Assembly (NCBI GenBank): GCA_029975055.1
Contig: JARKPU010000013.1
Span: 620,001-684,000, forward strand
DNA from: Anaerolinea sp.
GTDB taxonomy: Bacteria > Chloroflexota > Anaerolineae > Anaerolineales > Anaerolineaceae
DNA: 64,000 nt
Direction of reading: 5' to 3'
Positions 60,283-64,000 of the stretch are shown in pieces; position 1 is the first letter of the stretch; the number at the start of each line of letters is the position of its first letter. The notes beneath the pieces are model-generated. The model was given only the letters and a program-made list of their open reading frames with translations. It ran no database searches and was not told the DNA's origin. The translations under genes were made by a program, and so were the position numbers.

Positions 60283-61985
60283 GCTTCTTCCAGAACATCA
60301 AGCCGGATTTCATTCCCGCCTTTTTACAGGACAAGGATGACCTGAGCATCCAGCGTGAGATCGTGCTTCAGCACATCTTGAACACAGGTCTCCTCTTTTC
60401 CGTTGGGGCGTTCGTCTATTGGCTCTACACAATTCAATGGCAGCTGAGCCACCCGCGGGTGATTCTCTACGGCGTCATCTTGCTGGTCATGATTTTCATG
60501 ACGCTCAATCGCCGCCTGCTCTTCCACCTGCGCGTCGCCTTTGTGATGGCCCTCCTGGCAGCCGCGAGCCTGACCGACCTCATCCACAGCGGTTTGAGCG
60601 GAAGCGGCCCGCTGTACCTGCTCACGTTTGCCATGCTCGGCGGCGCGCTGCTTGGCGTCCGCGCCGGCGTCATCTCGCTCGTTGCGGCGTGCGCAGCCGA
60701 AGGAATCATCGGCTGGCTGATGACTTCGCGGCGCGTCTTGCTGCCCACCTTCTCGGTGATGGTCAGCTCCGGCGAGCCGGAAGCCTGGCTGTATGGCATC
60801 TTCTCGACGATTCTTTGCGGCATCTGCCTGGCCGGGGCGCTCTTTCAGTTTTCATTAGGCCTGTCACGCACCCTGCAGAAGTTCCGCCAGCTTGCCCGCA
60901 CGCTCGAAAACGAACGCAGCCAGCTTGAAAAACGGGTCGAAGAACGCACCGAAGAGATCTCTCGCAAAGCCGCCCAGCTGGAGGCCGCCCGGCAGGTGGC
61001 CGCGCGCATCGCCGCGCAATCGGATTTCGACGCATTGTTGAAGACCACCGTGGATGTCGTCCGCGAGCAGTTCGGTTACTACTATGCGGCGGTCTTCCTG
61101 CCGGATCCTGAGAACCAGTTTGCCGTGCTGCGCGCCGGCACGGGCGAGGCCGGTCGGCGGATGATCGAAGCCAACCACCGCCTGCGCATCGGCGAGGTGG
61201 GCATTGTGGGGTACGTGATGAGCCGCGGTGAACCGCGCATCACCGGCAACGTGGATGAAGACCCTGCCCACTACAAAAACCCTTACCTTCCAGAGACTCG
61301 TTCCGAAATGGCCGTAGCGATGAAATTGGGCGAGCAGGTTGTTGGCGTGCTCGATGTTCAAAGCACGCGGCGGAACGCCTTCTCGGCCGATGACGTGGAT
61401 GTGCTGCAAACGATTGCCGACCAGCTCGCCGCAGCCCTCGATAAAGCCCGCCTGCTCGAGCAATATCAGAACAACCTGGCCGCCACCCTGGAAAATGCCC
61501 GCCTGATGACGCGCGAAGCCTGGCAACAACACTTGCGCAGGTCGCGCCGCCGGTTTGCCTACCGGTACAGGCAGCAGAAGGTCGAACCGGTTACGCCGGA
61601 CCCCCTCGACCTCAATAAGGTCCTCTGGCAGGAGGCTCCAACCGGCACGGAAGGCGAAAGCCCGTTCCGCATCTTGCATATTCCCATCCGGCTGCGCGAC
61701 CAGGTCCTTGGGGTCGTGAAGCTCACCCTGGCATCGGCCCAGGCCACGCCGGAGATCATCGAACTGCTGCAGAATGCGGTTGACCGCATGGCGGTCTCAC
61801 TCGACAACGTGCGCCTGCTCGAAGAGATTCAAACCCGCGCTGAACGCGAGCGGATGGTCGGCGAGATCGCATCCAGGGTGCGCGCTGCAACCAACATCGA
61901 GAGCATTCTCAGTACCACCGCGAGCGAGCTTGGACGCTCATTGGGTGTTTCAGAAGTCGTGGTCCAGCTGGCCACCAGAGAATAA
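60279..61985 (+). CDS. Membrane GAF-domain receptor 3
   Basis: 568 aa. Membrane segments at about residues 35-205, a coiled coil (SQLEKRVEERTEEISRKAAQLE), a GAF domain (about 245-390) with VLRAGTGEAGRRMIEANHRLRIGE, and a second GAF-like region (about 430-520) with a basic stretch RRSRRRFAYRYRQQK. The C-terminus (SRVRAATNIESILSTTASELGRSLG) resembles the start of a further GAF linker. No catalytic output. It is paralogous to receptor 2. Confidence 0.85.
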   Translation: MSFFQNIKPDFIPAFLQDKDDLSIQREIVLQHILNTGLLFSVGAFVYWLYTIQWQLSHPRVILYGVILLVMIFMTLNRRLLFHLRVAFVMALLAAASLTDLIHSGLSGSGPLYLLTFAMLGGALLGVRAGVISLVAACAAEGIIGWLMTSRRVLLPTFSVMVSSGEPEAWLYGIFSTILCGICLAGALFQFSLGLSRTLQKFRQLARTLENERSQLEKRVEERTEEISRKAAQLEAARQVAARIAAQSDFDALLKTTVDVVREQFGYYYAAVFLPDPENQFAVLRAGTGEAGRRMIEANHRLRIGEVGIVGYVMSRGEPRITGNVDEDPAHYKNPYLPETRSEMAVAMKLGEQVVGVLDVQSTRRNAFSADDVDVLQTIADQLAAALDKARLLEQYQNNLAATLENARLMTREAWQQHLRRSRRRFAYRYRQQKVEPVTPDPLDLNKVLWQEAPTGTEGESPFRILHIPIRLRDQVLGVVKLTLASAQATPEIIELLQNAVDRMAVSLDNVRLLEEIQTRAERERMVGEIASRVRAATNIESILSTTASELGRSLGVSEVVVQLATRE

Positions 61986-62003
61986 CCTCATCCTGGAGGA
62001 AGG

Positions 62004-64000
62004 ATGACCGACTTGAACCCGTCAACCCAACCGATCCAGAAGCCCCAGCAGGCCGAAGCCTTCTCGCCCGGCCTGGTCTGGCTGCTGGTCACCAGCGTCG
62101 TCGCGGGGTTGGGCCTGCTGGCCGCCGCCGGTTACCTGGTTCTTGCGCTGCGGCAGGGAGCCTGGCCGTTGTATCTCATCGCGGGGCTTTTTGCGCTGGC
62201 GGGGTTCTCGAGCATCCCGGCGCTTCTGAATATCCGCTCCGGCCGGTTCGAGCTGCGCGCCATCGCCTGGGTGAGTCTTTTCCTCGCGCTGGCTGGCCTT
62301 GGCCAGGCGGTTTTCATCAAAGGCGCCGGCCTGACGACGGCCATTATCTTCCTGATCTACAGCCTGATCGTAAGCTCTGCGCTCAGCGCCGGGCGCAGCA
62401 GCACAGCGAGCATCCTGCTGGGCCTGTTCGCCTCGGCATCGATGTCGCTCCTGGCGGTGTTCTCGCCATATGCCACCCTCGAAGTGCAGTCCATCAACCT
62501 GATCCTCCCTTCGATGCTGGCAATCGTGCTGATGGCCTATATCACCATGCTGGCCATTCAGTTCATCTCTTCCTCGCTGCAAATCCGCCTGACAACAGCG
62601 TTTATCGCCATCGTGATCATCTCGCTGGCCATCGCCACCCTGGTGGAAAGCCAGGTGACCATCGGCGAGATGCGCGCAAACGCCTCGAACAATGTGGCGC
62701 TGACGGCCTCTCAAGTGGCGACCAACCTCGACCGCTTCATCGACACCAATCTCAAGTCTGTCCAGCAAGAGGCGCAGGTCGATCCGTTGATCAATTTCCT
62801 GAAAGCCCACCGCACGGGGCGGGTGGATGATGCCGCTCTGCGCGACGTGAAGATGGTGTTCCGTCTCCTGCAATACCGCGAAACCGCCGAACGCCAGTAC
62901 CTTTCTTCCTACGCCTTGCTGGATCAAAAAGGCACGAATATCTTCGACACCACCGAGACGAACATCGGACTTGAAGAAGGCGGGCAGCAGTATTTCCTGG
63001 TTCCCTTCAAGACCGGCCAGCCTTACGTCTCAGAAGTGCTCTTCACCACCGCCGGGTATAGCTATGTGTATTTCAGCGCGCCGGTGCTGGGCGAGAACCG
63101 CAAGCCAATCGGCGTGCTGCGCGTGCGCTACAACGCCCTGGTGTACCAGCGCCTGCTCGAGACCTACTCCGGCCTGCTCGGGATCGACTCGCATGCCATG
63201 CTCTTCGATGAGAATATGCTGCGTCTGGCCGATACCTATACCCCCGATATGGTCTATTCGACCGTCCTCGAGCTGCCCCCCGAAAAGAGCATCCAGCTCA
63301 CATCCGAACAGCGCCTGCCCACCCGCCCGGATGCCCAAAAATCGGCCAACCTCCCCGAGCTGGCCCGCGCCTTGCAGAACGCCGGCCGGGCAGCCACCTT
63401 CTCCGCCAACCTGGACCCTGCCGACATGCCCGGCGCCAACCCGTTGAATGAGATTGGCGGCATTGCCGGTATGAAGACCAGGCCCTGGAAGGTTGTCTAT
63501 TTGCAGGCAAATTTCGACGATACCCCCATCCGCGAAGGCCAGGTGCGCATCGCCACCTTGATCGCCACCTTGATCGCCGTCCTCGTCGGCTTCATTTCGG
63601 TGGGGCTTTCCAACCTGCTCAGCGCGCCCATCAAGAGCCTGACCACCACAGCCGAACGCATCTCGCAGGGAGATTTCAACGCCCGCTCGAACGTGCTGGG
63701 CAACGATGAGTTCGGCACGCTCGGCCGGGCCTTCAACCAGATGACCGACCAGCTGCGCACGTTCATCAACGAGCTGGAAGAGCGCGTCTTGCAGCGCACG
63801 CAGGAAATTGCCCGCCGGAACGAAGCCCTGACCCTCCGCTCTCGCCAGCTTCAAACCGTCGCCGAGGTGGCCCGCAGCATCGTCACCTCGCAAGACTTGC
63901 AGCCCCTGCTCGATTCCGTCACCCGCTTGATCAGCGAGCGCTTCAATTTCTATCATGTCGGCATTTTCTTGCTGGACGAGAATCGCGAATTTGCCGTCTT
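62004..64000 (+). CDS. Membrane GAF-domain receptor 4 (3' end outside window)
   Basis: At least 665 aa from the ATG at 62004 (GGAGGAAGG upstream, 18 nt after receptor 3). About six membrane segments (residues 25-215), an extracytoplasmic Cache-like domain (about 220-500), a further membrane segment (VRIATLIATLIAVLVGFISVGL), HAMP (SNLLSAPIKSLTTTAERISQGDF), coiled coil, and the start of a GAF domain (VAEVARSIVTSQDLQPLLDSV). The missing 3' part is where a kinase domain could appear. Confidence 0.88.
   Translation, partial: MTDLNPSTQPIQKPQQAEAFSPGLVWLLVTSVVAGLGLLAAAGYLVLALRQGAWPLYLIAGLFALAGFSSIPALLNIRSGRFELRAIAWVSLFLALAGLGQAVFIKGAGLTTAIIFLIYSLIVSSALSAGRSSTASILLGLFASASMSLLAVFSPYATLEVQSINLILPSMLAIVLMAYITMLAIQFISSSLQIRLTTAFIAIVIISLAIATLVESQVTIGEMRANASNNVALTASQVATNLDRFIDTNLKSVQQEAQVDPLINFLKAHRTGRVDDAALRDVKMVFRLLQYRETAERQYLSSYALLDQKGTNIFDTTETNIGLEEGGQQYFLVPFKTGQPYVSEVLFTTAGYSYVYFSAPVLGENRKPIGVLRVRYNALVYQRLLETYSGLLGIDSHAMLFDENMLRLADTYTPDMVYSTVLELPPEKSIQLTSEQRLPTRPDAQKSANLPELARALQNAGRAATFSANLDPADMPGANPLNEIGGIAGMKTRPWKVVYLQANFDDTPIREGQVRIATLIATLIAVLVGFISVGLSNLLSAPIKSLTTTAERISQGDFNARSNVLGNDEFGTLGRAFNQMTDQLRTFINELEERVLQRTQEIARRNEALTLRSRQLQTVAEVARSIVTSQDLQPLLDSVTRLISERFNFYHVGIFLLDENREFAV

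Noticed and set aside
1..64000. CRISPR arrays, IS elements, rRNA genes
   Set aside because: No regularly spaced direct repeats, transposase-like proteins or rRNA sequence were seen.

Overview
The window looks like a chromosomal segment of an uncultured or little-studied Chloroflexota bacterium, probably Anaerolineae. This is an inference from gene content: many lipoproteins with Thr/Pro-rich linkers, paralogous LysM/peptidase lipoproteins, DUF3048 and DUF4349 proteins, and very large GAF-domain receptors. There are two tRNA genes (Pro-CGG and Gly-CCC), no rRNA and no CRISPR array.

Layout. 1-5623 (+) is the end of a phage-tail-like module: a PKD/hub-like protein cut by the window edge, a tail protein with a beta-propeller glycosidase-like domain, and a fibre-like protein. 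It stops just short of the 3' end of a tRNA-Pro gene. 5705-12404 (-) reads as one transcription unit: an IclR regulator, citrate synthase, an orphan HprK/PEPCK-like P-loop protein, proB, proA, tRNA-Pro and a terminator. 12415-15372 (-) is a polar amino-acid ABC importer whose leader has the layout of a transcription attenuator. Aconitase (15467-18154, +) diverges from it. 18531-22005 is an ABC-2 exporter operon, followed by inositol-3-phosphate synthase. 23345-30886 is a cell-wall and lipoprotein block: a polysaccharide deacetylase, three LysM/M23 paralogues and a beta-lactamase-fold lipoprotein. An MFS transporter follows.

The most interesting part is 32338-38512 (-). Tightly packed genes run membrane protein, selA, M24 peptidase, tsaD, ECF sigma factor, zinc anti-sigma factor, a two-domain protein disulfide oxidoreductase, OsmC. 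In the oxidoreductase the first cysteine of the C-terminal CPYC active site is an in-frame TGA. A hairpin starts 11 nt after the TGA, the spacing known for bacterial SECIS elements. Because selA lies in the same gene run, I read this as a selenoprotein with a UPYC motif rather than a broken gene.

38540-40980 (-) holds a cysteine-rich ferredoxin-type protein and a clan GH-A-like lipoprotein. 41084-46657 (+) is a SAM-I riboswitch with its terminator, cobalamin-dependent metH, and a homocysteine methyltransferase/methylenetetrahydrofolate reductase fusion. 46810-53197 holds lipoproteins, a phosphoesterase, unknown secreted proteins, tRNA-Gly and a NagD-type phosphatase. 53386-64000 (+) is a signalling cluster: two stand-alone receiver proteins and four membrane GAF-domain receptors (the last cut by the window edge), none showing a catalytic output domain within the window.
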